Shown piece after piece: positions 35,240 through 43,954 of a stretch of 64,000 bases of DNA. Positions within the stretch are counted from its first letter, which is position 1, and each line of letters opens with the position of its first letter. The DNA lies in assembly GCF_049674955.1 (NCBI RefSeq), contig NZ_CP187232.1:4154001-4218000 (forward strand), written 5' to 3'. The position numbers and the translations under genes were made by a program. Under the pieces are notes generated by a model. That model was given only the letters and a program-made list of their open reading frames with translations. It had not been told where the DNA came from and made no database searches. This DNA is from Sphaerisporangium viridialbum (GTDB lineage: Bacteria; Actinomycetota; Actinomycetes; Streptosporangiales; Streptosporangiaceae).

Positions 35240-36696
35240 GGGCGGCGCGGAGCGCGGGGCTGCGCCTTCGGCTCATCGCGGGCTTCGTGGTGGTGGCGCT
35301 GCTGTCATCGCTGGTCGCGTCCTGCATCGCCTACTACCTGGTACAGCGATCCACGCTGGACAGGACCCAGGCCAACGTGATCGGGGAGTTCAAGAACACC
35401 ATCGGCAGGAACGTGTCCGACGACATGCCGGAATTCTCGAACTACAACTTTTCGAGCGTCGACTACCTCCAGCAGCTCAAGTCGGCGCTGAGCGTCCAGG
35501 GGCGGTACGACGTCAAGCTCGCCCAGGTGCAGCAGGACGGGGTCTACTTCTTCCCCGATCTCGACACCCGCTACGGGGTCGACCTTCCGCCCGACTTCGT
35601 GCAGATGGCCAGGAGCAACACGGTCTACCGGCGGATCGACCACCGTGGCACGCCGTTCCTCCTCGTGGGGGCGCAGGTGTACGCGCCCCCGCTCCAAGGG
35701 GGGACCTGGCGCCCCACCCCGGTCATGGGTTTCGTCATCGTGAGCCTGGCCCGCGAGGCCGGGGACCTGCGCACTCTCACCCGGGTCCTGGCGATCGGCG
35801 GCGTGGTGACGCTCGCCGTCGCCGTCGTCTTCGCCCTGTTCGCCGCGAGGGGGGTCCTCGAGCCCGTGCGCAGGCTGGGGCGGGTCGCCCGTGCCCTCGG
35901 CGACGGGAAGCTCGACACCAGGGTCGAGGTGGCGGGTGGCGACGAGCTCGCCGACCTCGCCCGGACCTTCAACCGGACGGCCGGGGCGCTGGAGGAGGGC
36001 ATCGCCGAGCTGCGCGCCATGGAGGCGTCCTCCCGCCGGTTCGTGGCGGACGTCTCCCACGAGCTCCGCACGCCGCTCACCGCGATAACGGCGCTGGCGG
36101 ACACCCTCGCGGACAAGGACGTCTCCGCCGCCGACCGGGAGACGGCCGGTCCGCTGGTCACCGAAGGCGTCCGGCGGCTCAGAACCCTCGTGGAGCATCT
36201 GATCGAGATCAGCCGGCTCGACTCCGGGACGGCCGCTCTGGTGCCCGACGACATCGACGTCGCCGGCGCGGTGGCGGCGTGCCTGGCGCCGCGCGGCTGG
36301 GCGGGGCGTGTGGAGGTCGAGGGTCCCGGCGGCCTGATGGCGCGTCTGGACCCCAGGAGGTTCGACGTCATCCTCGCCAACCTGGTGGGAAACGCGTTCA
36401 GGCACGGCGCGCCCCCCGTGGTGGTGCGATTCGGGGAGGAGGCGAGAGACGGCGTGCCCGGGCTGAGGCTCACCGTCGCCGACCACGGGCCTGGCATCCC
36501 CCGGTGGCTGCTGCCCCTGGTCTTCGACCGGTTCGTCAAGCAGGACCGGGCTCGTACGAGCAGCGAGGGCAGCGGGCTCGGGCTCTCGATCGCCCGCGCC
36601 AACGTCGAGCTGCACGGGGGGACGCTGGACGTGCGGAACGAGTCCTCCGGTGGGGCCGTGTTCACCGTGTGGCTGCCGCTGGGGGAGGACGCGTGA
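35236..36696 (+). CDS. sensor histidine kinase of a two-component system
   Basis: 486 residues: helix at 11-33, extracytoplasmic sensor to about 175, second helix 178-205, HAMP to about 255, HisKA with His275 in DVSHELRTPL, and HATPase with NLVGNAFRHG, DHGPGIP and GSGLGLSIA. Partner of the overlapping response regulator. The sensor region has no Cys pair or known ligand motif. A lipoprotein gene overlaps its stop, a layout like CseABC, so signal input through that lipoprotein is likely. Confidence 0.93.
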   Translation: MRAARSAGLRLRLIAGFVVVALLSSLVASCIAYYLVQRSTLDRTQANVIGEFKNTIGRNVSDDMPEFSNYNFSSVDYLQQLKSALSVQGRYDVKLAQVQQDGVYFFPDLDTRYGVDLPPDFVQMARSNTVYRRIDHRGTPFLLVGAQVYAPPLQGGTWRPTPVMGFVIVSLAREAGDLRTLTRVLAIGGVVTLAVAVVFALFAARGVLEPVRRLGRVARALGDGKLDTRVEVAGGDELADLARTFNRTAGALEEGIAELRAMEASSRRFVADVSHELRTPLTAITALADTLADKDVSAADRETAGPLVTEGVRRLRTLVEHLIEISRLDSGTAALVPDDIDVAGAVAACLAPRGWAGRVEVEGPGGLMARLDPRRFDVILANLVGNAFRHGAPPVVVRFGEEARDGVPGLRLTVADHGPGIPRWLLPLVFDRFVKQDRARTSSEGSGLGLSIARANVELHGGTLDVRNESSGGAVFTVWLPLGEDA

Positions 36697-37151
36697 GGCG
36701 CCCCGCCGTGACCGGCCTGGTCGCGCTTACGCTGTTCGCGGCAGGCTGCGGCATCCAGCCGACGGGTACCACCGTGGAAGGGGATCCGCCGATAGCGCGG
36801 GCCAAGTCCCAGTCGAACCTCGTCTACTTCGTCAAGAACGGGAAGCTGATGAAGGCTACGAGGCCGGGGTTGCCCACCGTGCCGGAGTACGGCCTCCAGC
36901 AGCTGATGGAGGGGCCGTCCGAGGTGGAGAAGGCGAGCGGCGTCACCTCCCGCGTGAGCCGCTCCACCATCTCGATCACCCGTGAGGGGGACATCCTGTC
37001 CCTGTGGGGGCAGCCGGTGATCAAGGGCATCGGACTGGCCCAGATCGTCTGCACGGGCACCGCCGTCTCCGGGATCCGCGCCGTCAGGCTGGCCAACTGG
37101 CAGACGGGAGGCCGCACGCACACCTGCGCGGAGTTCGCCGAGTTCATGTGA
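36693..37151 (+). CDS. small lipoprotein with GerMN-like domain, coupled to the sensor kinase
   Basis: 152 residues from GTG 36693, overlapping the kinase stop, with GGGGGAGG upstream. The signal ends in a lipobox LFAAGC, so Cys is lipidated near residue 18. The rest (LVYFVKNGKLMKATRPG, LQQLMEGPSEVEKASG) looks like the GerMN fold seen in LpqB and in lipoproteins of actinobacterial two-component operons. Likely an accessory that modulates the kinase sensor domain at the membrane surface. Confidence 0.78.
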   Translation: MRRPAVTGLVALTLFAAGCGIQPTGTTVEGDPPIARAKSQSNLVYFVKNGKLMKATRPGLPTVPEYGLQQLMEGPSEVEKASGVTSRVSRSTISITREGDILSLWGQPVIKGIGLAQIVCTGTAVSGIRAVRLANWQTGGRTHTCAEFAEFM

Positions 37152-37193
37152 CCGCGCCTCCTCGCGCCCGGGGCCGGTCGTTCAGGAACGCGG

Positions 37194-38339
37194 TTACGGG
37201 GTGGGCCGAGGGGGGAGCGGGAAGCGGAGGGACGCGGCCACGATGTGGTCCTTGAGCTCGGTGTCGGCCAGGACGTGCTCCACCGAGCCGCCCTCGCCGA
37301 TCACCGCGTCGGCCAGCTCGTCGATGACGTCCTCGGTACGCCGCGTCGGCCGCCCGCACAGCGGGCACGTGTCGCCCGATCTCGCGAGCCAGCCCGACTC
37401 GTCGCACACCACCCCGGGGGCCGTCGCCTCGTCCTGGACCAGCAGGGCCTGCACGGCGGCCACCGAGCCCGCCCACAGGCAGTCGTCCAGGCCCAGCGCG
37501 GCGGGGCGGCGCGTCGCCACCCGCTCCAGCACCTCGCCGACCCACCGGCGCTCCTCGTCGCGCTCGTACTGTTCGACGATGCGCTCGGCGCTGTGGCGGA
37601 TGTCGGCGGGCGTGGCCGTCCTGAGGTCCACGGTGAACGTCCCCGCGACCTTCGGACGCAGGTGCTGGGGGAGGAAGTCCAGGAAGATCGGCACCTCCTC
37701 CGGGTGCCCGCCGATGATCAGCAGCTCGTGGTCGCCGGCGCGGAACAGCTCGTCCAGCAGCCGCACGGCGTTGCGGTAGTGCCGTTTCGTGAGGTCGTCG
37801 GCGCGGTTGCGTACGCGGTGCTCGGTGAGCCCGTACCAGCCGGCGTAGTTGGGCTTGCGCAGGGCCGGGTCCTGGACGCCGCCGAGTTCGCGCAGCTCGT
37901 CCTGGTACAGCTCCCAGGCCGACGCGGACCGCCGGTCGACCACCATGACGCAGGCGCGGTGGTACTCGTCCAGCATGGCGAGCATGGGACGCACCCAGGC
38001 CGTGGCGTCCACCATGATCCGGTCGCGCACGGCGCGCGGCAGGACGACCTGCTCGAACAGGTCGCCCTCGCTGCAGGAGAAGACGGCCACGGCGCCGGTC
38101 TCCACCCGTTCGAGGCCTTCGAGGTTCTCGATGCGCTCGATGTCACCGCGTATCGACAGGCGCGCCCGGCGTCCCAGGGAGCCGTCCCGCTCCAGGGGGC
38201 GGATCTCGTGGAGCAGGCTGTTGATCCGGGTCGAGAGGGCGGCGGGGCCGTCCCGCCCCACTCCGGCGTACAGGGATACCACGGGCAGGTCGCCCCCGTT
38301 GAACCTGAGGATCCGGTCGACCGTCTCTGTGGTGATCAT
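37194..38339 (-). CDS. baeRF-family protein (bacterial eRF1-like), probably baeRF10
   Basis: 381 residues. VVSLYAGVGRDGPAALSTRINSL at the start, GAVAVFSCSEGDLFEQVVLP, then a Rossmann-like middle with CVMVVDRRSASAWELYQDEL. KRHYRNAVRLLDEL and LIIGGHPEEVP correspond to eRF1-like domain 2/3 elements. A CPLCGRPTRR knuckle lies near the C-terminus. Families in this group are related to archaeo-eukaryotic release factor/Pelota and are thought to act in ribosome rescue; this is not shown for this member. Its start is 44 nt upstream of nothing obvious; the desaturase behind it is in the same direction. Confidence 0.7.
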   Translation of the reverse strand: MITTETVDRILRFNGGDLPVVSLYAGVGRDGPAALSTRINSLLHEIRPLERDGSLGRRARLSIRGDIERIENLEGLERVETGAVAVFSCSEGDLFEQVVLPRAVRDRIMVDATAWVRPMLAMLDEYHRACVMVVDRRSASAWELYQDELRELGGVQDPALRKPNYAGWYGLTEHRVRNRADDLTKRHYRNAVRLLDELFRAGDHELLIIGGHPEEVPIFLDFLPQHLRPKVAGTFTVDLRTATPADIRHSAERIVEQYERDEERRWVGEVLERVATRRPAALGLDDCLWAGSVAAVQALLVQDEATAPGVVCDESGWLARSGDTCPLCGRPTRRTEDVIDELADAVIGEGGSVEHVLADTELKDHIVAASLRFPLPPRPTP

Positions 38340-38383
38340 GCGTCGCCCCCGTCGCTGGTCCTGACCTCAGTATTCGCTACTCG

Positions 38384-39439
38384 TCACTCCTCGCTCGTGG
38401 ACGCCCCCCGCGTCCGGAGCGGAGCGCCCGCCTCGTGCATGTGGCGAAGGGCCTGGGCGTATGAGCTGTACAGGCTGCTCTCCAGATAGGGGATACCCAG
38501 CTCGGCGCAGTAGGCCCGGACGATCGGCTGGGCCCGGCGCAGGTTCGGCATCGGCATGCTCGGGAACAGGTGGTGCTCGATCTGGTAGTTGAGCCCGCCG
38601 AGGGCGATGTCCACGATCCGGCCGCCCCGCACGTCGCGGGAGGTGAGCACCTGGCGGCGCAGGAAGTCGGGGCGCTCGTCGCCGGTCATCATCGGCATGC
38701 CCTTGTGGTTGGGCGCGAACGTGGAGCCCAGGTAGATGCCGAAGATCGCCTGGTGCGCGGCGATGAACAGCAGGCCCTTGCCGAACGGCAGGACCGCGAA
38801 GACGGCCGCGAAGTAGGCCACGAAGTGGACGACGAGCAGCGTGCCCTCGACCCGCCGGTGCTTGAGCGACGGCCGTCCGAGGGCACGGAAGCTGGCCACG
38901 TGGAGGTTCAGGCCTTCCAAGGTCAGCAGGGGGAAGAACAGGAACGCCTGCCAGCGGCCGATGTACCTGGCCACGCCCCGGCTGTCGGCTGCCTGCCGCT
39001 TCGACCAGACCAGGACGTTGGGGGAGACGTCGGGGTCGTGGTCCTCGTGGTTGGGGTTGGCGTGGTGCCGGGTGTGCTTGTCCATCCACCAGCCGTAGCT
39101 CATGCCGACGCCGAGGTTGCCCGCCACCCAGCCCGCGAGCTCGCTGGGACGCCTGGACCGGAAGACCTGCCGGTGGGCCAGGTCGTGGGCGACCAGCGCA
39201 ACCTGGGCGAAGACCAGCGCGAGGAACGCCGCGACCAGGAGCTGGTACCAGGAGTCGCCCACCATGAAGAACGCGACCCAGCCGGCCACGAACAGGCCTC
39301 CGACGACGCTCAGCCGCAACGCGTAGTAGGCGGGGCGCCTGTCCAGCAGCCCTGCCTCGGTGATCCGGCGGGAAAGCCGGGCGAAATCGCTGCCGCGCGT
39401 CTCCCGCTCCGGGGCTTCGATCGTGGATGAGCTGGTCAC
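38384..39439 (-). CDS. membrane fatty acid desaturase (acyl-lipid/acyl-CoA type)
   Basis: 351 residues from GTG 39439 with AGGAG four nt upstream. Three histidine boxes for the di-iron centre are intact: HDLAH, HTRHH and QIEHH, the QxxHH form of front-end (Delta-6-like) desaturases. Four hydrophobic helices around them. Introduces a double bond into membrane lipid acyl chains, often in response to cold. The gene is followed by the baeRF gene in the same direction, 44 nt on. Confidence 0.9.
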   Translation of the reverse strand: MTSSSTIEAPERETRGSDFARLSRRITEAGLLDRRPAYYALRLSVVGGLFVAGWVAFFMVGDSWYQLLVAAFLALVFAQVALVAHDLAHRQVFRSRRPSELAGWVAGNLGVGMSYGWWMDKHTRHHANPNHEDHDPDVSPNVLVWSKRQAADSRGVARYIGRWQAFLFFPLLTLEGLNLHVASFRALGRPSLKHRRVEGTLLVVHFVAYFAAVFAVLPFGKGLLFIAAHQAIFGIYLGSTFAPNHKGMPMMTGDERPDFLRRQVLTSRDVRGGRIVDIALGGLNYQIEHHLFPSMPMPNLRRAQPIVRAYCAELGIPYLESSLYSSYAQALRHMHEAGAPLRTRGASTSEE

Positions 39440-39673
39440 AGGTCTCCTCACGTGGTGGCGGATCGACAACCGAGCCAACCCCGGGGAAAGCACCGCGTAG
39501 CGTTTGAGGTGGGTTGGAGGCGGCTCGTCCAAGACTGTCGGGATCGCCGGTCGCGCGATATCCAGGCACCATGCCGGTGCACGGTAGTGCTAGCCCCACC
39601 ATGAGGATGCTTCCGCCGGCCGGTAGGCGGTCCCGGCGACGGATTGGACCGGACAAGTAGGAGGTGGGGATGG
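39440..39673. other. divergent upstream region of the desaturase gene
   Basis: No gene. It separates the minus-strand desaturase from the plus-strand FAD oxidoreductase. The right edge is AT-rich and holds the promoter described next; no element for the desaturase was recognised. Confidence 0.4.
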
Positions 39674-39702
39674 TTGACAGGAAAACCTATTTTTCCTACC
39701 TT
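39674..39702 (+). promoter_or_regulatory. sigma70-type promoter with an operator-like inverted repeat in the spacer
   Basis: TTGACA at 39674-39679, a 17-bp spacer and TACCTT at 39697-39702. AGGAAAA (39679-39685) and TTTTCCT (39691-39697) form a perfect 7-bp inverted repeat across the spacer. A protein bound there would block polymerase. About 42 nt upstream of the FAD oxidoreductase start. Confidence 0.65.
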
Positions 39703-39743
39703 TTAACTAGGTTTCCGGATGAGGGAACGGGGGACGTGAGCGT

Positions 39744-40907
39744 ATGGCACACGAGATCGGCATCATCGGGGCGGGCGTCCACGGGGTCAGCGCCGCTTTC
39801 CACCTGGCACGCAGGGGCGTCTCCACGGCCGTGTTCGAGCGGCGCACCCCGGCCTCGGGGCCGACCGGGCGTTCCGGCGGGATCTGCCGGGCGTACTACA
39901 CCGACCCGTTCCTGGCGGAGACGGCCCGCGACGGCATCGCCTTCCTCGCGGACTTCGGCGAGCGCACGGGCGGCGGCCAGTCCGGCTTCCGCCGTACCGG
40001 GGCGTTCTACCTGCACGGGCCCGGCGACGTCGCCGCGGCGCGGGAGACCGCGAGCCGCCTGGCGTCGGCGGGGATCGAGAGCGAGCTGGTGCCGGCGGAC
40101 GCGCTGCCAGGACGGCTGCCCGCGCTGAGCCTCGACGGGGTGGCGGTCGGCGTCTGGGAGGCGGGCGCCGGGTACGCCGACCCGTTCAGCACGACCCTCG
40201 GCCTGGCCGAGGCCGCCCGGCGGCACGGGGCCGCGTTCCACCTCGGCCACCCGGTGACGGCCCTGGCCGAGGAGCCGGGCGGGGTGGCGGTCACCACAGG
40301 CGACGGCGAGACCCACCACGTCGGCCGTCTGCTGGTCGCGGCGGGACCGTGGACCTCGGGCCTGCTCGCCGGGCTCGGGATCGACCTGCCCCTGACGGTC
40401 GAGCGGCACGTGGTCGCGGTGCTGGAACACGACCCCGCGGACACCGAGGGCCTGGTGCCGCACGTGCTCATCGACGTCGCCGGCGGCTACTACTCCACGC
40501 CGCAGCCCCGCACGCAGTTCCTCGTCGGCGGGGTCATCCCCGCCTCGCCCGCCGACCCGGACGCCTTCGGCAGCGCCACGAGGGAGTTCGAGGTCAGGCG
40601 GCTCGCCGCCGTCGCCGCCCGCCGCACCCCCGCCAGGCGGCGCGCGGCCCTGGTGGGCGGCTGGGCGTCCCTGTACGACGTCAGCCCCGACTGGCAGCCC
40701 GTGACCGGGCGGGTCGGCGAGCGGATCTTCGTGGACGCCGGCACCAGCGGGCACGGGTTCAAGATCGCCCCCGCCTGGGGCGACCACGTGGCGCGGCTGC
40801 TCCTGGACGAGCCCGCCGACCCCCGGCTGGCCGCCTTCGCCCCCCAGAGGTTCGCCGCGGGCGCGGAGCTCGCCGCGGGGTTCGGCGCCGCCCGCATCCT
40901 CGGGTGA
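39744..40907 (+). CDS. FAD-dependent oxidoreductase of the DAO/sarcosine oxidase family
   Basis: 387 residues. N-terminal FAD motif IGIIGAGVHGVSAAFHLAR, GRSGGICRAYYTDP, a mid-protein VGRLLVAAGPWTSGL and the C-terminal FVDAGTSGHGFKIAPAWG typical of D-amino-acid/sarcosine/dimethylglycine oxidases. Removes electrons from a secondary or tertiary amine, substrate unknown. A luciferase-like monooxygenase follows 79 nt later on the same strand, a pairing that could take apart an N- or S-containing compound. Confidence 0.82.
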   Translation: MAHEIGIIGAGVHGVSAAFHLARRGVSTAVFERRTPASGPTGRSGGICRAYYTDPFLAETARDGIAFLADFGERTGGGQSGFRRTGAFYLHGPGDVAAARETASRLASAGIESELVPADALPGRLPALSLDGVAVGVWEAGAGYADPFSTTLGLAEAARRHGAAFHLGHPVTALAEEPGGVAVTTGDGETHHVGRLLVAAGPWTSGLLAGLGIDLPLTVERHVVAVLEHDPADTEGLVPHVLIDVAGGYYSTPQPRTQFLVGGVIPASPADPDAFGSATREFEVRRLAAVAARRTPARRRAALVGGWASLYDVSPDWQPVTGRVGERIFVDAGTSGHGFKIAPAWGDHVARLLLDEPADPRLAAFAPQRFAAGAELAAGFGAARILG

Positions 40908-40986
40908 CGCCGGAGACGCGCGCGGAGCGCGTGACCATCCCGCCGAGCCCGTCCCGGGCCGGCACACCGAGCAGGAGGATCCCCCG

Positions 40987-42324
40987 ATGAGCAGGCCGCG
41001 CAAGCAGGTTCACCTGGCGGCGCACTTTCCCGGCGTCAACAACACCACCGTCTGGGCCGATCCCCGGTCCGGGAGCCAGATCGACTTCGCCTCGTTCCGC
41101 CACCTCGCCGCGACGGCCGAACGCGGGAAGTTCGACTTCTTCTTCCTGGCGGAGGGGCTGCGGCTGCGCGAGCTCAAGGGCCGCGTCCACGACCTGGACG
41201 TCGTCGGCCGCCCGGAGTCCCTCACCGTCCTGTCCGCGCTCGCCGCCGTCACCACGCGGCTCGGCCTGGCCGGCACGGTCAACGCCACCTTCAACGAGCC
41301 GTACGAGCTGGCGCGGCGCCTGGCCACCCTCGACCACCTGAGCGACGGCCGCGCCGCCTGGAACATCGTCACCACCTCCGACGCCTTCACCGGGGAGAAC
41401 TTCCGGCGCGGCGGCTTCCTCGACAGGGCCGACCGCTACAGCCGCGCCGCGGAGTTCCTCCAGCTCGCCCGCGAGCTGTGGGACTCCTGGCGGCAGGACG
41501 CCGTCGTCGCCGACCCCGCCTCCGGGGCGTTCGTACGGCCGGACGGCATCACCCCGGTGCGGCACGAGGGCCCCCAGTTCGACGTCTCCGGGACGTTCAA
41601 CGTCCCGCGCGGCCCGCAGGGGCACCCGGTGATCATCCAGGCCGGCGACTCCGGCGAGGGACGCGAGTTCGCCGCCTCCACCGCGGACGTCATCTTCAGC
41701 AGGCACGGCACCCTCCACGAGGGCCAGGCGTTCTACCGGGACGTCAAGGGCCGGATGGCCAGGTACGGCCGCGCGGAGGACCGGCTGAAGATCCTTCCCG
41801 CGACGACGTTCGCGCTGGGCGACACCGAGGAGGACGCGGCGGAGAACGCCGCCGAGATCCGGCGGCGCCAGGTGGGCCCGCAGACGGCGATCGCCTTCCT
41901 GGAGCAGGTCTGGGGACGGGACATGTCCGCCTACGACCCCGACGGCCCGCTGCCGGACGTCGACCCCGACCTCTCGGGCGGGGTGTCGGCGGGACGGGTG
42001 CCGCTGGGCGACCGGGCCGAGGTGGCCGCCAAGTGGCGGGCCCTGGCCGACGAGAAGAAGCTCAGCATCCGCGAGCTGGTCATCGAGGTGACGGGCCGCC
42101 AGAACTTCGTCGGCACCCCGGCCTCCGTGGCCGCCCGCATCGACGAGTTCGTCCAGTCGGACGCCGCCGACGGCTTCATCCTGGTGCCGCACCTGACCCC
42201 GGGAGGCCTGGACGACTTCGTCGACCACGTGGTGCCGCTGCTCCAGGAGCGCGGGGTGTTCCGGGCCGACTACACAGGGACGACGCTCCGCGACCACCTC
42301 GGGATCCCCATGCCCGGCGGCTGA
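40987..42324 (+). CDS. NtaA/DszA/DmoA-type FMN-dependent monooxygenase
   Basis: 445 residues from ATG 40987 behind AGGAGGA. HLAAHFPGVNNTTVWADPRS, GKFDFFFLAEGLRLRE, NATFNEPYELARRLATLDHL, GRAAWNIVTTSDAF and ARELWDSWRQDAVV are typical of nitrilotriacetate/dibenzothiophene-sulfone/dimethyl-sulfide monooxygenases. It needs reduced flavin from a partner not encoded here. Probably in one transcript with the FAD oxidoreductase. The stop codon lies in the loop of a hairpin. Confidence 0.87.
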   Translation: MSRPRKQVHLAAHFPGVNNTTVWADPRSGSQIDFASFRHLAATAERGKFDFFFLAEGLRLRELKGRVHDLDVVGRPESLTVLSALAAVTTRLGLAGTVNATFNEPYELARRLATLDHLSDGRAAWNIVTTSDAFTGENFRRGGFLDRADRYSRAAEFLQLARELWDSWRQDAVVADPASGAFVRPDGITPVRHEGPQFDVSGTFNVPRGPQGHPVIIQAGDSGEGREFAASTADVIFSRHGTLHEGQAFYRDVKGRMARYGRAEDRLKILPATTFALGDTEEDAAENAAEIRRRQVGPQTAIAFLEQVWGRDMSAYDPDGPLPDVDPDLSGGVSAGRVPLGDRAEVAAKWRALADEKKLSIRELVIEVTGRQNFVGTPASVAARIDEFVQSDAADGFILVPHLTPGGLDDFVDHVVPLLQERGVFRADYTGTTLRDHLGIPMPGG

Positions 42325-42338
42325 CCGCCGGGCATGGG
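42307..42338 (+). terminator. terminator hairpin overlapping the monooxygenase stop codon
   Basis: CCCATGCCCGGCGG (42307-42320) pairs perfectly over 14 bp with 42325-42338, leaving loop CTGA. The TGA stop (42322-42324) is in that loop. It also serves the opposing gene that ends at 42363. Confidence 0.75.
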
Positions 42339-42362
42339 CGCCGCGTTCTCACGGGCCCGGGG

Positions 42363-43274
42363 TCAGCCCCGGACGGCGGCCTGGATCTCTTCGAGGAGCC
42401 GGACCTCCTCGTCGATGTCGGTCCCGGCGATGCTGGCGAGGAGCACGTGGTCCACGCCGGCGCCCTCCAGCCGCTTGAGGTCCTCGGCGATCTGGCGGGG
42501 CGCGCCGCCGAGGAACGGGCGCTCGCCGCCCAGCGGCTCGCGGGTGATCGGCACGTTGGCCCGCGCGACCACGGTCAGGGCGGAGGGGTCGCGCCCGGCC
42601 TCACGCGCCGCCTCCCGGAAGCCGCCGGCGAGCTGCCGCAGCACCTCCTCGGAGACGGCGATCGGGTTCAGCCCGTCGGCGATGCGCCCGGCCCGCCGGA
42701 TCCCCGCGGGCGTCATGGAGCCCAGCAGGATGGGGATCGTGGCCCGCACCGGCTTGGGGTTCACCTCCGAGGAGGCGATCCGGTAGAAGCGGCCCTCGTA
42801 CTCCACCGGGTCGGGACCCCAGCACGCCCGCATGGCCGCGACGACCTCGTCCATGCCGGCGCCCATCCGGCGGATCGGCACGTTGGCCGTCTCGAACTCC
42901 TGGGGCATCCATCCCTGCCCGAGACCCGCGATCACGCGTCCGCCGCTGAACTGGTCGAGGGTGGCGAACCGGCGCGCCAGCACGACCGGGGGATGGAACA
43001 GCGCGTCGATCACGCTGGTCCCGAGCTTGATGCGGTCGGTGAGCGCGGCGACGTAGCTGAGCGTTTCGAGCGGCTCGTACGTCAGCCTGTAGATCTCGGG
43101 GATCCGCTGCGGCGGGCCTCCGCCGGGCTGCGGGAGCTCGGCGAACGGGCGCAGAAGCCGCTCGTAGGTCCACAAAGAGTCGTAGCCCAGCCTCTCGGCC
43201 TCCTGGGCGAAACGGGCAATGTTCGCGGGTGACGCGAGCGCCCCCGATGTGGGCAGCGCAACACCGAGCTCCAT
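42363..43274 (-). CDS. luciferase-like F420-dependent oxidoreductase (TIGR03619-like)
   Basis: 303 residues. MELGVALPTSGALASPANIARF, GYDSLWTYERLLRP, DRIKLGTSVIDALFHPPVVL, GGRVIAGLGQGWMPQEFE and ILLGSMTPAGIRRAGRIADG are the usual F420-dependent luciferase-like signature. It lies alone between a terminator and a 400-bp region without genes. Reaction unknown. ATG 43274 is the natural family start. Confidence 0.84.
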   Translation of the reverse strand: MELGVALPTSGALASPANIARFAQEAERLGYDSLWTYERLLRPFAELPQPGGGPPQRIPEIYRLTYEPLETLSYVAALTDRIKLGTSVIDALFHPPVVLARRFATLDQFSGGRVIAGLGQGWMPQEFETANVPIRRMGAGMDEVVAAMRACWGPDPVEYEGRFYRIASSEVNPKPVRATIPILLGSMTPAGIRRAGRIADGLNPIAVSEEVLRQLAGGFREAAREAGRDPSALTVVARANVPITREPLGGERPFLGGAPRQIAEDLKRLEGAGVDHVLLASIAGTDIDEEVRLLEEIQAAVRG

Positions 43275-43680
43275 ACGCGATCCTCAGGTAGTGGGGAACG
43301 GAACGATCGCCGATATTCCTGGTCGGTTCACAGGGTAGCCTCCTCGATCTTGAGACCCGCGGCCTCTCCGCCGGTCTCTCGCCGATCGGCTCCCGCCCCA
43401 TGCCCAGCCTCCCAAGGGGCCGTGCGTATTCCTCAAACAACCGGAAAAGGATGTGCCCATCGCGGTCGCCCCGCCCTCGTGAGTGCGGCCACGCCCCATG
43501 CCGCCCGGCACCGGTCGCATATCCTCTACGGCACGTCACATTTCGCCCGGCGAGTGGCATGAGCGGGTCCGGCGGAGCAGGATGACCTGATCCGCGCCGG
43601 CCCTGTGCGCCACACTCCCGGTGCTTGGGACGGCCCGAGTCCCGGCATCCACCAGATCCAGCTACCGCGAGGAGACCCCG
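43275..43680. other. intergenic region between an F420 oxidoreductase and a small TTG-start gene
   Basis: 406 bp with no supported gene. The minus strand near 43320-43440 is purine-rich and could form a leader for the F420 gene, but I match no riboswitch consensus. Several short frames cross it without ribosome sites. Confidence 0.4.
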
Positions 43681-43914
43681 TTGAGCACCGCACCGAGGAC
43701 AGACAACCTCGATCTCGCCACCACCGCCCGGGAGATCGCGGACAGCGTGCCCGCCGGATCCCTGAGCCACGCCGCGGCCACGTCGGTGGCCATCACCTGC
43801 GCCACCACCAGGGACATCTCCGAGGCCCGCGCCGCGCTCGACGGCGTCACCCCCGCCGACGTCCGCGAGGCCGCGCTCGACCTCTTCGTCCGCCTGGCCG
43901 CCGGCGCCGAGTAG
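43681..43914 (+). CDS. small hypothetical protein, TTG start
   Basis: 77 residues. TTG 43681 follows GAGGAG six nt upstream, and third positions are almost all G or C. Mostly helical and acidic (LATTAREIADSVP, ISEARAALDGVTPADVREAA). Unrecognised. It is convergent with the nucleoside hydrolase, 40 nt between stops. The alternative is a non-coding frame, but the ribosome site and codon use favour a gene. Confidence 0.6.
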   Translation: MSTAPRTDNLDLATTAREIADSVPAGSLSHAAATSVAITCATTRDISEARAALDGVTPADVREAALDLFVRLAAGAE

Positions 43915-43954
43915 GCCACGCGCGCACCCCGGGCCGCCGTCCGCGGCGCACGGC

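Noticed and set aside
43275..43440. Possible S-box or other riboswitch upstream of the F420 oxidoreductase
   Set aside because: The sequence does not fit the conserved cores I know; only purine richness remains.
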